From Okapia johnstoni (Eukaryota; Chordata; Mammalia; Artiodactyla; Giraffidae), in the NCBI GenBank assembly GCA_024291935.2, contig CM044307.1, forward strand, positions 100,879,461 to 100,943,460: a stretch of 64,000 nt of DNA. Direction: 5' to 3'. The stretch's first letter is position 1. Every line of letters begins with the position of its first letter. The notes under the pieces are model-generated. The model searched no databases and was not told the origin of the DNA. It was given only the letters and a program-made list of their open reading frames with translations. The translations under genes and the position numbers were made by a program. Below are positions 10,620 through 22,448 of the stretch, one piece after another.

Positions 10620-11966
10620 AAATAATAGTTTCTTACCATCTTCCATTTCACTGAACATTTCTTTATCATCTGCTATAATCCAAGAACTAAGTTAAAGAAA
10701 GTGAATAAGACATTGCCCTTTAGGTTAAGGAGTTTACACTTTAGTAGAGGAAATTGATACTGAAATAGGTAATTTTAATACAATGATAAGAGTTGATACT
10801 TAGAATTTATAAAGGCCCATTCCTGTTATAAGCACTGCATGAACGTATTACCTTACAAGGCAAAGAAAGGGATACAGATAAAGGGAAGGGATACAGATAA
10901 AGTGGTGTGTACTGTTGAAGCACAGAAGAGTGTACTTTGGATCGGGGGTGGCGAACAAGGGGAGGAGCAAACAGGCACAGCCTGTCAGGGAAATCTGAGA
11001 AGGCGGTGATACCTGAACTCATGTTAAGGAAGAGTAGGAATTGGTCAGGCACAAACATAGGTGTGTGTGTGAAGGGCAGGGGTAGGGAGCAAAGGGAGTG
11101 GGAATTTTGTACGTACAAAGGAGAAAGAGTGACAGTTTCATAGTATCAGAGCCAAAAACATCCTTAAAGTCTTAGCAGGATGCAAACCGGAGAAACAATT
11201 TTATCACAGAAAGTCTTATATACAAAGAAGGAGGGGTGTATTTATCATTAAAATGATGGGGATGATTACAGATTTTTAAAAGGGTCACACAGAATTATTC
11301 AGAGTAGCTCAAATATCCTCAGATACAATGTGAAGAGAGCTTGTCTTTGGAACTTTTCTCTCCTCCCCAAGCATTTATCCTATGACTCATTCTTGCTGTT
11401 AGAGATGTAATCAATCATTGGCATAAACTGAGAATTAAGATCTTAGCTAATAAGGCTTAAAATGTGGCCTATCTATTGCATTTTAAAAGAAAATTCTCAA
11501 ATACTGAAAAGTCATCAGGGCAATGAAGCCACCAAAGCCCTCATATATCTAGGCCAGACTGGGCAAAGCCTTTTCTTTCTATTTGAAAGGTTAGTTTGAA
11601 TGGCAGCTGGAGTTGTAAAGGGAAGCTAATGGGATAATGAGGAATGTGTGTCCTGCTATTTTCTTCCTCTGTTCATTTGTCCATTCTGATTGCATCTTGG
11701 AGCACTAGGCATATCCTACTGGGTTGTCCTCAATTATGCTTTAGTCAAAAGTGTTTGGCTAGGCTAGACTAAATGACCTCACAGTTCCTTGGAATTTACA
11801 GAGAAAATTTATTTCTACTCTACCATCATAACTTAAATATAAAAAATGAATGAAGACTTGGAATACCACTCTTAAGATGATGGAGACTTGTGGTTAAAAA
11901 TTAATACTAAAATTGGGAGAAATTAGATATAAAAGAATATATAGATAACTAGTTATCTTCTAAGTT
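10620..11966. other. No gene; MIR/L2-like traces only
   Basis: About 10600-10760 carries diverged text of the MIR/L2 kind ('ttaaggagtttacactttagtagagg'). The rest (10770-11966) is unique-looking and AT-rich with no exon or RNA gene I can support. Confidence 0.4.
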
Positions 11967-11970
11967 AAAT

Positions 11971-12010
11971 GTGTATGTATATATATATACACACACACAC
12001 ACATGCACAC
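11971..12010. repeat. (TA)n(CA)n microsatellite
   Basis: Alternating purine/pyrimidine run 'gtgtatgtatatatatatac' followed by (AC)n. Likely length-polymorphic. Confidence 0.9.
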
Positions 12011-12205
12011 TCAGTGTAGTCAATAGCTGTTTTTTAATTTCACCTATCTGGCATGCCTTTCCTCTTCTATTAATAGTGATGCATAGGTTTTCTTAGAAGA
12101 GAGGAGGAATTGTTTATTTCATGGGACAGTCTTGGAATTACCTGTCAAGTTTCCTTGTCCAAGAGTAGACATGTGAACCAGTCAGGACTCTTGACTACAA
12201 ACAAG

Positions 12206-12250
12206 ATACTTCCTATTTGTATTCAATTTTTATTGCTGTGAAACAGATTA
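12206..12250 (+). repeat. Left part of an ancient repeat split by BovB
   Basis: 'tttttattgctgtgaaacag' continues after the BovB insertion with 'attacaacaaatacag...cttatagt'-type sequence, the same old family as at 10085. Confidence 0.5.
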
Positions 12251-12948
12251 CAGTTGGCTTAAAGCTCAACGTTTGGAAAACTAAGATCATGGCATCTGGT
12301 CCCATCACTTCATGGGAAATAGATGGGGAAACAGTGGAAACAGTGTCAGACTTTATTTTTTGGGGCTCCAAAATCACTGCAGATGGTGATTGCAGCCATG
12401 AAATTAAAAGACGCTTACTCCTTGGAAGGAAGGTTATGGCCAACCTAGATAGCATATTTAAAAGCAGAGACATTACTTTGCCAACAAAAGTCCGTCTAGT
12501 CAAGGCTATGGTTTTTCCAGTGGTCATGTATGGATGTGAGAGTTGGACGGTGAAGAAAGCTGAGCGCCGTAGAGTTGATGCTTTTGAACTGTGGTATTGG
12601 AGAAGACTCTTGAGAGTCCCTTGGACTGCAAGGAGATCCAATCAATCCATCCTAAAGGAGATCAATCCTGGGTGTTCATTGGAAGGACTGATGTTGAAGC
12701 TGAAACTCCAATACTTTGGCCACCTCATGCGAAGAGTTGACTCATTGGAAGAGACCCTAATGCTGGGTAGGATTGGGGGCAGGAGGAGAAGGGGATGACA
12801 GAGGATGAGATGGTTGGATGGCATCACCGACTCAATGGACATGGGTTTGGGTAAACTCCGGGAGTTCGTGATGGACAGAGAGGCCTGGTGTGCTGCAATT
12901 CATGGGGTCGCAAAGAGTCGGACACGACTGAGCGACTAAACTGAACTG
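12251..12948 (+). mobile_element. BovB LINE, 698 bp, with 9-bp TSD
   Basis: Begins in the RT thumb region ([20 protein letters not shown]) and runs to the BovB 3' end. The frame 12217-12798 is nearly continuous through [19 protein letters not shown] and [15 protein letters not shown], ending at an in-frame stop in the RRRRG run (a C-to-T change at the CGACAG site, now TGACAG). The direct repeat AACAGATTA at 12242-12250 and 12949-12957 flanks it. It lacks the YADD motif because of 5' truncation. Confidence 0.93.
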
Positions 12949-12957
12949 AACAGATTA

Positions 12958-13660
12958 TAACAAATACAGATTTTAAAATCATAGTTTCTGTGGGTCAGGA
13001 GTTGGAACATTTTTGCTTGGGGATTTTTGAGGCTTAAATCAAGTCGTTGCTATTTGTACCCTCAACTGAGGCTTGGGGTCCTCTTCCAAGCTTGCTAGTC
13101 ATTGGTAGCATTCATTTCCTTTTGTTGTAGAATGCTGCTGCTGCTGCTAAGTCACTACAGTTGTGTCCGACTCTGTGCGACCCCATAGACAGCAGCCCAC
13201 CAGGCTCCGCCGCCCCTGGGATTCTCCAGGCAAGAATACTGGAGTGGGTTGCCATTTCCTTCTCCAGTGCATGAAAGGGAAAAGTGAAAGTGAAGTTGCT
13301 CAGTCGTGTCCGGCTCTTCGCGACCCCATGGACTGTAGCCTACCAGGCTCCTCCATCCATGGGATTTTCCAGGCAAGAGTACTGGAGTGGGGTGCCATTG
13401 CCTTCTCCTGTTGTAGAATGGAGGTCCTCATTTTCTTGCTCGCTGACAGCCAGAAACTGCTCTCAGCAACTAGAGACTACCCTCAGGTCCTTGCCATGTG
13501 GCCCCTTCATAACAGCTCACAACATGGTGTTCAAGCCACCAGGAAGAATCTCCCTCTAGGAAGGGCCCAGTCCCTCTCTGAAAAAGGGCTGTCCCTGTTA
13601 CTTCAAGCCCACTCAGGGTCATCTCCTTTATTTTAAAAATTTTTTTTTCATATTTTAAAA
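12958..13660 (+). repeat. Right part of the ancient repeat, split by BOV-A2
   Basis: Continuation of the old family seen at 10085 (for example 'gtccttgccatgtggcccct', 'aacagctcacaacatggtg'), interrupted at 13135-13408 by a BOV-A2 SINE with its own TSD. The order of insertion is therefore old repeat first, then BovB and BOV-A2 independently. Confidence 0.55.
13135..13408 (-). mobile_element. BOV-A2 SINE with 12-bp TSD
   Basis: (CTG)n at its left end, then two BovA-type units ('cactacagttgtgtccgac' and 'ctcagtcgtgtccggctc'). The 12-mer TGTTGTAGAATG at 13123-13134 and 13409-13420 is an exact target-site duplication. Close to consensus, so relatively young. Confidence 0.95.
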
Positions 13661-13684
13661 TTTTAAATTAAAAAATGTTTTGTG

Positions 13685-13962
13685 GACTTCCTTGGTGGCA
13701 CAGTGGATAGGAATCCAACTGCTGATGCAGGTCACATGGGTTCAATATCTGGTCTGGGAAGTTTCCACGTGCCACGGAGCCTGAGCGCCACAACTGCTGA
13801 GCCCATGTGTTGCAACTACTGAAGGCCACACACCAGAGCATGTGCTCCACATCAGGAGAAGCCACAGCAATGAGAAGCCTGTGTGTGGCAGGAAGAGTAA
13901 AGCCCTCGCGAAACAACGAAGACCCAGTGCAGCCGAAATAAATAAATAAATAAATAATTTTA
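13685..13962 (+). mobile_element. CHR-type tRNA SINE, full length
   Basis: Starts 'ggacttccttggtggcacag', continues through the repeated 'gccacaactgctgagccc'-like units, and ends with 'aacgaagacccagtgcagcc' and an (AAAT)n tail at about 13938-13957. Long form of the CHR family. Confidence 0.88.
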
Positions 13963-13984
13963 AAAAATGCTTTGTGTTAAAATA

Positions 13985-14565
13985 TGCATAATGTAAAATT
14001 TACCATTTGAACCATTTTCCAAGTATACGGTTTGCAGCATTAAGTATATCCTCACTGCTGTGCAACCACTGCCACCACTCATCCACGGTTCTTCATTTTG
14101 AAAAACTGAAATTCTGTACCCATTACACAATAACTCTATCCACCGCAACCCCAAACCCCAGGAAACCATTTTTCTACTTTCCATCTTTATGAATTTTACT
14201 GCTCTAAGTATCTCATCTGAGAGGAATCATGCATTATTTGTCTTTTTGTGACTTTTTTCGCTTGAGTATCCTCAAGGTTTATCCATGTTGTAGCATGTGT
14301 CCAGCTCTTCTTTTTAAGGCTGAATGATATTTCATGCATTTTGTTTATCTATTCATCTGGGACACTTGGGATGCTTCTACCTTTTGGCTATTGTGAATAA
14401 TATTGCTGAAATCATAGATATACACCTGCACCTGTTTTAAATTCTTTGGGTATATTGTCAGAAGTGGAATTGCTAGATGATAAGGTAATTCTATTTTGAA
14501 TTTTTTGAGCAACCATCATACTGTTCTCCATAGCATCTGTACCTTTTTACATTTCCACCAACAGG
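13985..14565 (-). mobile_element. Old L1 fragment (3' UTR and ORF2 C-terminus)
   Basis: Antisense text such as 'aaatttaccatttgaaccat', 'ttggctattgtgaataatat', 'ggaattgctagatgataagg' and 'tttccaccaacaggaaaat' matches the standard L1 ORF2/3' UTR reverse complement at high divergence (an L1M-like age class). Confidence 0.85.
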
Positions 14566-14989
14566 AAAATCTACTTTTGATTAACTCAAAATTAACTGAT
14601 TTGGGTCATTAATTATACCTGCAAAATTCCTTCACCTTTTTCATATAACAATCACAAGAGTGACATCCACTGTATTCACAGTTCCTCTCAATACTCAAGG
14701 TGAGGGGATTACACATGGTTAATGGTTTATACCAGAGACAAGACTCTTGGGGGGCATTTTAGAATTTTTCCCACCACAGTTCCATAAGCAAAAAGGACAT
14801 TTATGGAAAGGATATTGAATGGTTCCAGAATTAGTAAGAAGGTTGGAGAATGAACCCATAAAATGAGGAAGAACAAATGTAAGCCAGGCAATAATAACAT
14901 AGTCAAGATCACATTATAGGAAAACTCTTATAAATGACATTCCTGGTGCCACCACCAGCTAGTAATTGTTATGACAACTGTGGTAAACA

Positions 14990-15345
14990 CCCTCCAAGGG
15001 GGGCCCCAATGATCCTCTCCTTGTGGTATTCACACCTTGTATGGTGTCCTCACATCCCTGTGTTGCTCTGACTGACCAATAGCATTCAACACAAGTAATG
15101 ATCTGTCACTCTTAAGATTAGGTAACAGAAGATGCAGTGGTTTCAGTCTTGGTTGCTTGATTACTCTCTAGAATCACTCATTCTGTGGGACTTGGGCTAT
15201 CATGTGTAAATACACTTGGGCAGCATTTTGGAGAGGTCCACTTGGTGAGGAACTGAAGCCTCCAGCCAAATGAATAAGCCTCCTTGTAAGCAGATCCTCT
15301 GGCCCCAACTAAGCCTGCAAATAAATGACTGCAGCTCTGGCTGCC
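14990..15345 (+). repeat. MaLR-like LTR remnant (MLT1-like), tentative
   Basis: 'ggagaggtccacttggtgag', 'gaactgaagcctccagccaa' and 'gatcctctggccccaactaa' follow the order of a mammalian MaLR LTR consensus that I recall only approximately. No internal retroviral genes are present. Confidence 0.45.
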
Positions 15346-15349
15346 AGCA

Positions 15350-17356
15350 ACCTAAGAAGGACCTTTACATTTTTGAGGGTTTTAAGCCAAAAAAGACAAA
15401 TATGAGAAAGAGATTACATGTAGACTCAATGTCTAAACTATTTACCATCTAGCCCTCTACAGATAAGGTCTGCTGATCCTCCTACCACCACTACTGAAGA
15501 CAAACTTCCCAACATTTTCCCCAAATTCAAAGTCGTTGGTTTGAATGCTCAGTCAGTTAAACCTAGCTCAGGTGCCCATGACTTAACTGCTGAAGAACTA
15601 GAAGAGAGAATGTCTAGCCCCATGTAGCTTCTCTAGTGGGTGGCATGGTCCTTTCTCTCAACAAGACTCACAAAATGGGAATTGTCTCCAATTAAAAAGT
15701 GCTCAGATTCTAGGTAACCAATAGAAAAATGATTTAACTCCATCAAAACAAATCAGATTATCTCTCCTAGCACTTAGAAGACAAAGTTGATGTGTCCAGA
15801 TGATTATGCCCCAAAGTGACTGTCTAGTATTCTTGTCATCACCTACATCAGTTCCTGTACTATTTGCTTTCTTAGTGTTTTTTTTTCCAAGTTTGTGAAC
15901 TATCCCATATCTTAACAAACTGATTTTTTTTGCATAAAAATAGTCAGTTTCTGTGCTGGAACAAAGAACTCTGCCTGATAATAACATTATTGCTATTGTG
16001 TGAAGATCATCAGAGAAGGATTTCAAACTTGTTAATGATATTTTACTTCTCCAGGACTTTCGTTCCACCAAATGATATCTTTTCCCCTTAGGACATAGTT
16101 CAATATTTCAAACATTCACTTCTCATAAGCAAATGATATCAGAATATGTGTTTCTGAGCACTGGCATAATGATAATAATGAGTAGGATGCTATATTCTCA
16201 TTATGAAATAAGATTTAAAACTATGAATAATACTCAATAATTTCTTCCTCAATTAGATCTCTAACTAGCTATTCTAGAATTCGTGTATCAGAACTTGACT
16301 GCCTCTTGTTTTTTAGCTGTCACTTATAATCAATTTATGAAGAAATCAGTTTATATCATTCATTTATTCAGTTGTTCATTCAGCAAATATTTATGATCAC
16401 TTAACATGTGCCAAACCTAGTGTTAGTGCTAAAGTTATAAGAATGTAAAACATATATCCCCTTAAATCAACAACAATCAATAACAATTCTGTGATCAAAC
16501 ATAGCACCGTAAATAATAGAACGGTCTTCACAATCGGCCCTTCTATTATCTATGATATATCTTTGCCAAAAATGAATACCTTGAGTCTAATCAGGCCTTT
16601 TAAATCAGATATTATTTTATAAAAAAAGGAGGAGGTGATAAAAAGATATTAAATAAACCATAAGAATTTAATCAGAAAAACTCAAATGTAGAATAGTCTA
16701 AGGGAAAATTGGCTTGGTCTCTTAAAAAAAAAAATCAATGTTATAAAAAATTTAAAAAGTGAAAACTTTTAGATTAAAAAAGACTGAAAAATGTAACAAC
16801 CAAATTAAACATGTAAAATTTGACCAGTTTCTAATTTGTAAAAAAAAGCTGAAATTGATTGTTGGGAAAGTTTGAATATGGATTGGGTTTTAGATTGATA
16901 TTAATAATTTTTTTATTTGTGTTCTAAGATGTGTGGTAACAATGTAATTACAAAATCTGTCCTTAATTTAAGGAAATGCATGTATAAAATGTCATGATGT
17001 TGACAACTTCCTTTCAAATGGTTTGGCAAAATAAAAAAATAAACACGTAAGTAGATAAAGCAAATTTAGCAAGATGTTAACAATTTTTGAATCTAGCTAA
17101 TGAATGTTTAAGTGTTTATTTTACTATTCTTTCAAATTTCTTGAAAATTTCACCTCATCTCTCATTACACAGTTTACCTTTGGTTTTCTTAATTCTCTGA
17201 CTACTTTTAAGACTCCTCTCATACACTCCTTTTTCTCTGCCTACATTTAATTTCACAGGATTTCATCCATAGCCCTCTTCTGTTTCACCTGACTAAGTTC
17301 TTTCCTCAGATCCCCACCTCAAGGCCAGATATTGCATCTAGGTTCTATACCTATTT
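15350..17356. other. No gene; AT-rich with a MIR-like remnant
   Basis: About 16355-16445 has the 'tcattcagcaaatatttatga...catgtgcca' motif of MIR/L2-class repeats. 16610-17060 is A-rich. No exon, RNA gene or other element is recognisable. Confidence 0.4.
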
Positions 17357-17368
17357 ATACAATTGCTT

Positions 17369-17502
17369 TTTGTTGTTTTCGTTGCTGAGTCATATCCAAC
17401 TATTTAGTCCTTCTCCAGGGGTAGCCCCATCCAGGTCCAATCGAAACTTCACCTCCTGCATTGGCAGGTGGATTCTTTACCACTGAGCTGCCAAGGGAGC
17501 CC
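17369..17502 (-). mobile_element. Bov-tA SINE, internally deleted, with 12-bp TSD
   Basis: Only ~134 bp: tail ('cgttgctgagtcatatccaac'-type) joined early to the head region ('ttggcaggtggattctttac', 'ccaagggagccc'). Exact flanking repeat ATACAATTGCTT at 17357-17368 and 17503-17514. Confidence 0.9.
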
Positions 17503-17534
17503 ATACAATTGCTTACTGACATAAAATACCTAGG

Positions 17535-18076
17535 CCTACTCCTTGGAAGGAGAGTTATGACCAACCTAGATAGCATATTAAAAAGCAGAGACATTACTTT
17601 GCCAACAAAGGTCCGTCTAGTCAAGACTATGGTTTTTCCAGTAGTTATGTATGGATGTGAGAGTTGGACAGTGAAGAAAGCTGAGCGCCGAAGAATTGAT
17701 GCTTTTGAACTGTGGTGTTGGAGAAGACTCTTTAGAGTCCCTTGGACTGCAAGGAGATCCAACCAGTCCATCCTAAAGGAGATCAGTCCTGGGTGTTCAT
17801 TGGAAGGTCTGATGTTGAAGCTGAAACTCCAATACTTTGGCCACCTCATTCGAAGACTTGACTCATTGGAAAAGACCCTGATGCTGGGAAAGGTTGAGGG
17901 CAGGAGGAGAAGGGGACGACAGAGGATGAGATGGCTGGATGGCATCACCGCCTCAATGGACATGGCTTTGAGTGGACTCCGGGAGTTGGTGATGGACAGG
18001 GAGGCCTGGCGTGCTGCGATTCATGGGGTCGCAAAGAGTTGGACATGACTGAGTGACTGAACTGAACTGAACTGAA
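17535..18076 (+). mobile_element. BovB LINE 3' fragment, long open frame
   Basis: BovB from 'ctactccttggaaggagagt' ([19 protein letters not shown]) to the 3' terminus. The frame 17461-18048 is open from the fragment start to the natural C-terminus ([50 protein letters not shown]). It lacks RT catalytic motifs because of 5' truncation. Low divergence suggests youth. Confidence 0.93.
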
Positions 18077-18099
18077 AAATTATAAAATGGAATCTAACA

Positions 18100-18870
18100 G
18101 TTTCCCACATAGACTTGTATCTACTTCATGCTTTAGGAACCAACTGTAAAGACATCTATCCTAGGTGGTAAGGGAAGGAAGGGATGGCATAGGGATGGCT
18201 TCTAGAAGGAGATGATACCTAACTGTGGCCATTAATCAAGGAGGAATTGAATGAAGTATTTGAGGGGGAGATGCAGTGAGTTAGGGAGTTGACTCCATAA
18301 GAACAGAAACAGAAGAAGCACAAAGGCAAATAAAACTACACTTCTCCTGGAAGTTAATGTAATTCACAACTGATGAAGCTTACATGCTTTTCTGGCAGGA
18401 AGAATTGGTGGAGTTGTAAAGGTAGGAAGGAAATAGATCATGAAGAGTCATAAACGCCATGCTAAGGAGTTTGGGTTTTATCCTATCAGGTTGGAGTTGG
18501 CAGATTGATTGCCCACAAACTATACAAGAGATGGCTCCTACTGTGTTTTTAAAAAGTGGAATTAGTTGTCAACATTTAAAAATTGAAAAGTTTCACATAT
18601 GAAACTGGACTTCTAGCCTGTTCTGAAGATTTGGGAATTCTGGCCACATTTCCTCGAATTTGACAGGCTCTGCTGTCAGTACTCTGCAATAGTCCCTATT
18701 GATCTGCTTTATTCAAATGTCACTTATGTTACCTGCCTGGCCCCTGTGGCTGTTGGCAATTGCTACTTTTGCTTCAGATGCAGGGGAGCCACCGAAGAAA
18801 TGTTAGCAGGGGGTAGTATAATCAGATATTGGATCAGAGATCATTCTGAAAGAAAAATAGAGGTTAGATT
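18100..18870. repeat. Old repeat-like block, split by another segment
   Basis: 'gccatgctaaggagtttggg' (about 18458-18478) and 'ttagcagggggtagtataatcag' / 'gagatcattctgaaagaaa' (18800-18855) are adjoining parts of a familiar old mammalian repeat text, separated here by about 270 bp (18500-18775) of different sequence, so something seems to have inserted. I cannot name either family. Confidence 0.35.
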
Positions 18871-19440
18871 TTGGAGCATAGGAAAGGGAACTGTAAAGAA
18901 ATTAATCTATACGTTCTAGAGCAGAGGTGGGTAACAGATTCATTATCTTGCCCAGACAGTGTTTACCCTCCGAAACACCTGGGTAGGTCAGAGGAGGCAA
19001 GAGCTTTTCAGAACTGGAGTGACATTGGAGACAGCCTCCTCCAGGGCTGAGACAGTACAATGGAGAGGAGGGACCAGAAATAAACCTAACCATTGTATGG
19101 GAGGTGTAAAACATGGGAAGAGTGTAGGAGATTTTTTGAATAGGTAATAAATGATAGTCTAATTTTGCTTAAAAGTTTTTATCACACTTCCTAGAAAAAG
19201 ATAAGTTCTCTTGCATTATTAAATAAATTTGCTTTTCAGAGTGATCAGTTCACTGGATGTATTTTCACATATCCCTAGTAACTATACATCAGTAAATTAC
19301 ACACCATCTCTAAGTAATAGTCTAGGAAAACAAATTGAACATGAGGTGAGTGAACAATTAGTTTCTTGAAAAATGAGCCATGTTCAATTAATCTCATCAG
19401 TATACTTTTCTGTATGTTAGCTTGCTTTGTTAAGAATGTG
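18871..19440. other. No recognised feature
   Basis: Short opposing frames at 18902-19147 are chance; no codon-like constraint or exon signals. Otherwise AT-rich DNA. Confidence 0.45.
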
Positions 19441-19612
19441 GGACTTCCTTGCTAGTCTAGGTGCTAAGACTCCAAGGTCTTAGCCTGGGTTGGAACCCTG
19501 GTCCAGGAACTAGATCCCACATGCTGCAACTGAAGTTTCACACACTGCATCAAAGACTAAAGATCCTGCGTGCCACAACTAAGACCTGGTACAGCCAAAT
19601 AAATAAATACCT
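19441..19612 (+). mobile_element. CHR-type tRNA SINE
   Basis: 'gggacttccttgctagtcta', 'ggaaccctggtccaggaact', 'cacaactaagacctggtaca' and an (AAAT)n tail identify the family; diverged and shortened. Confidence 0.82.
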
Positions 19613-20186
19613 TTTAAAAATGTGGGGCTAGGTCAGAACAATGTAGAGAGACTGAGAGATACAAAGTTTTTCTTAGATACTTTGCCTTGACAGGTACATG
19701 ATAGACACTGGATTTCTTAGCCTGACAATTTCTCCAAATCTATCAGTTTTCCATTTCCTTTTAGTATACTCCGCATTATCCTAGTCTCTATTTTTCCATT
19801 TTTTTCCCTGTTCATTTTGGTTTGTTGTTATCAACATAGTGACCTATTTTTATTTCTTGTGTCTTTTGGATTTTAGATATTTCTAGATTTCCCAAATGAT
19901 ATGACTTATACTTAAATCTCCAGTGTTATTACACTCCTTGTACATATGTTTAACCACTGATTCATAAACTTTCATACATACATACACATATACTATATAT
20001 ATGTATATTATATATTATATATAAGTTATATACAATTTCTCTTATTTTTCAAATCATTTTATTTCATTTTAATTCTATTTCACATTCATCCTTGTAAATT
20101 TTATATTCTTATATCTTATTTTTAACTTTTATAGATATAATTATATAACATGTTCTTCATACCAGTTTAATACTTATTACATGATT
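19613..20186. other. AT-rich DNA with a TA-rich stretch
   Basis: No gene. 19975-20030 is a (TA)n/(CATA)n-rich low-complexity stretch. Confidence 0.5.
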
Positions 20187-20395
20187 GGGCTTCCCTGGCA
20201 GCTCAGATGGTAGAGAATCTGCCTGCAGTGTGAGAGACCTGGATTCAGTCCCTAGGTCGGGAAGATCCCCGGGAGAAGGGAATGGCTATGCACTCCAGTA
20301 TTCTTGCCTGAAGTCCATGGACAGAGGAGCCTGGTGGCCTATCATCCATGGGGTTGCAAAGAGTTGGACACTGCTAAGCAACTAATACACACACA
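20187..20395 (+). mobile_element. Bov-tA SINE
   Basis: 'gggcttccctggcagctcag' head to 'aaagagttggacactgctaa' tail, in the expected order, with a short (CA)n end. Confidence 0.93.
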
Positions 20396-21148
20396 GGGTT
20401 ATCTGATTAGCTAAGGATAAAGAAGCTTATATGTGTTCCATTCATACTTAATGGTTGTAAAAGAAAATATGAAATATATACTGAGAGGGGTGAGGCTTAT
20501 AGTTGCCAGATATGTATATACATATGTATATATATACACACACATATGTAGGTAGATAGATATGTAAGATATAAATACATGAAATTATGAATGAGAATAT
20601 CTATTTTTAATTAAATCCAAGTAGGCAATCTGCTAAGGTTTTTCTATATGAGAAGGTAGCTGATTTTCTCTTTTCTTTATCATAGGTTAAAAAGAAACCC
20701 TGGAATGGATAATAAAGGTAATAAATGAGGAATAACCATTTCTCTGCTTATTTGCATAAAAGTCATTGCAATGTCCTAATCCTTCAGGTATAAAAATACA
20801 GGTACACCATCAGATTAGCTGAGACATGAAATGAAAGCTTGACGACTGGTTCCTCTAGCACTGGTGTTGTACATGTATAACCGCTCAGTGTTTTTACTGT
20901 GGCACTCCCTTTGGCTTGCTTTGTCTCTACCAATTCTATCATAGTTCAACCCTGTTTAACTCATTTCTAGAGATAAAAGTATAGTTTTCTTTATTGTAAA
21001 GATTTCTGGTATGTTATTGACTTAATTCTGAAGACAAACATTTCTTCTTGCCTAGGTAAAGGAAAAAAAGAGAAAGAGAGAGTCTTACTATCTTGAATTG
21101 ATGAAGTTGTTCTCTATTTGGATTATGGTGGTGGTTACACAATAGTAT
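20396..21148. other. No gene; TA/CA simple-sequence stretch
   Basis: 20510-20570 is a TATA/CACA-rich simple stretch including the palindromic 'atatgtatatacatat'. The rest is unique-looking. Confidence 0.5.
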
Positions 21149-22448
21149 CAGTTCAGTTCAGTTCAGTCACTCAGTCGTATCCGACTCTTTGCTACCTCAT
21201 GAACCGCAGCATGCCAGGCCTTCCTGTCCATCACCAACTCCTGGAGTTTACTCAAACTCATGTCCATTGAGTTGATAATGCCATCCAACACTCTCTTCCT
21301 CTGTCGTCCCCTTATCCTCCTGCCTTCAATCTTTCCCAGCATCAGGGGCTTTTCCAATGAGTCAGTTCTCCCATCAGGTGACCAAAGTACTGAAGTTTCA
21401 GCTTCAAGATCAGTCCTTCCAATGAACATCCAGGACTGATCTCCTTTAAGATGGACCAGTTGGATCTCCTTGCAGTCCAAGGGACTCTCAAGAGTCTTCT
21501 CCAACACCACGGTTCAAAAGCATCAATTCTTCGGTGCTCAGCTTTCTTTATAGTCCAACTCTCACATCCATACATGACTACTGGAAAAACCATAGCCTTG
21601 ATTAGATGGACCTTTGTTGGCAAAGTAATGTCTCTGCTTTTTAATATGCTGTCTAGGTTGGTAATAACTTTCCTTTTCGGGAGTAACCGTCTTTTAATTT
21701 CATGGCTTCAATCACCACCTGCAGTGATTTTGGAGCCCCCAAAAATAAAGTCAGCCACTGTTTTCACTGTTTCCCCATCTATTTGCCATGATCTTAGCTT
21801 TCTGAACATTGAGCTTTAAGCTAACTTTTTCACTCTCCTCTCTCACTTTCATCAAGAGGCTCTTTTGTTCCTCATCACTTTCTGCTGTAAGGGTGGTATC
21901 ATCTGCATATCTGAGCTTATTGATATTTCTCCTGCCAATCTTTATTCCAGCTTGTGCTTCTTCCAGCCCAGAGTTTCTCATGATGTACTCTGCATATAAG
22001 TTAAATAAGCAGGGTGACAATATACAGCCTTGACAGACTCCTTTTCCTATTTGGAACCAGTCTGTTGTTCCATGTCCAGTTCTAACTGTTGCTTCCTGAC
22101 CTGCATACAGGTTTCTCAAGAGGCAGGTCAGGTGGTCTGGTATTCCCATCTCTTTCAGAATTTTCCACAGTTTTTTGTGATCCACACAGTCAAAGGCTGT
22201 GGCATAGTCAATAAAGCAGAAGTAGATGTTTTTCTGGAACTCTCTTGCTTTTTCGATAATCCAGCAGATGTTGGCAATTTGATCTCTGTTTCCTCTGCCT
22301 TTTCTAAAGCCAGCTTAAACATCTGGAAGTTCACGGTTCACGTGTTGCTGAAGCCTGGCTTGGAGAATTTTGAGCATTGCTTTACTAGCATGTGAGGTGA
22401 GTGCAATTGTGCGGTAGTTTGAGCATTCGTTGGCATTGCCTTTCTTTA
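21149..22448 (-). mobile_element. BovB LINE, 1.3 kb
   Basis: Minus strand with the 3' end at the left ('cagttcagttcagttcagtcactcag'). Frames at 21163-21510, 21342-21623 and 21751-22185 hold, in reverse order, the C-terminus, ESWTIKKAEHRR, and an RT segment with [18 protein letters not shown] and the intact catalytic box LRYADDTTL. Frame breaks between them and a short deletion in the [11 protein letters not shown] region (here KIMANRWG) make it inactive. It ends at about 22448 inside RT. Confidence 0.93.

Noticed and set aside
12217..12798. 193-codon frame as a possible gene
   Set aside because: It is BovB C-terminal sequence bounded by a TSD, with no RT catalytic core.
18902..19147. Opposing short frames on both strands
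   Set aside because: Mutual shadows; neither has supporting signals.
21149..21180. Repeated 'gttcagttca' words as a possible regulatory tandem repeat
   Set aside because: This is the normal BovB 3' terminal repeat, present at every BovB end in the window.
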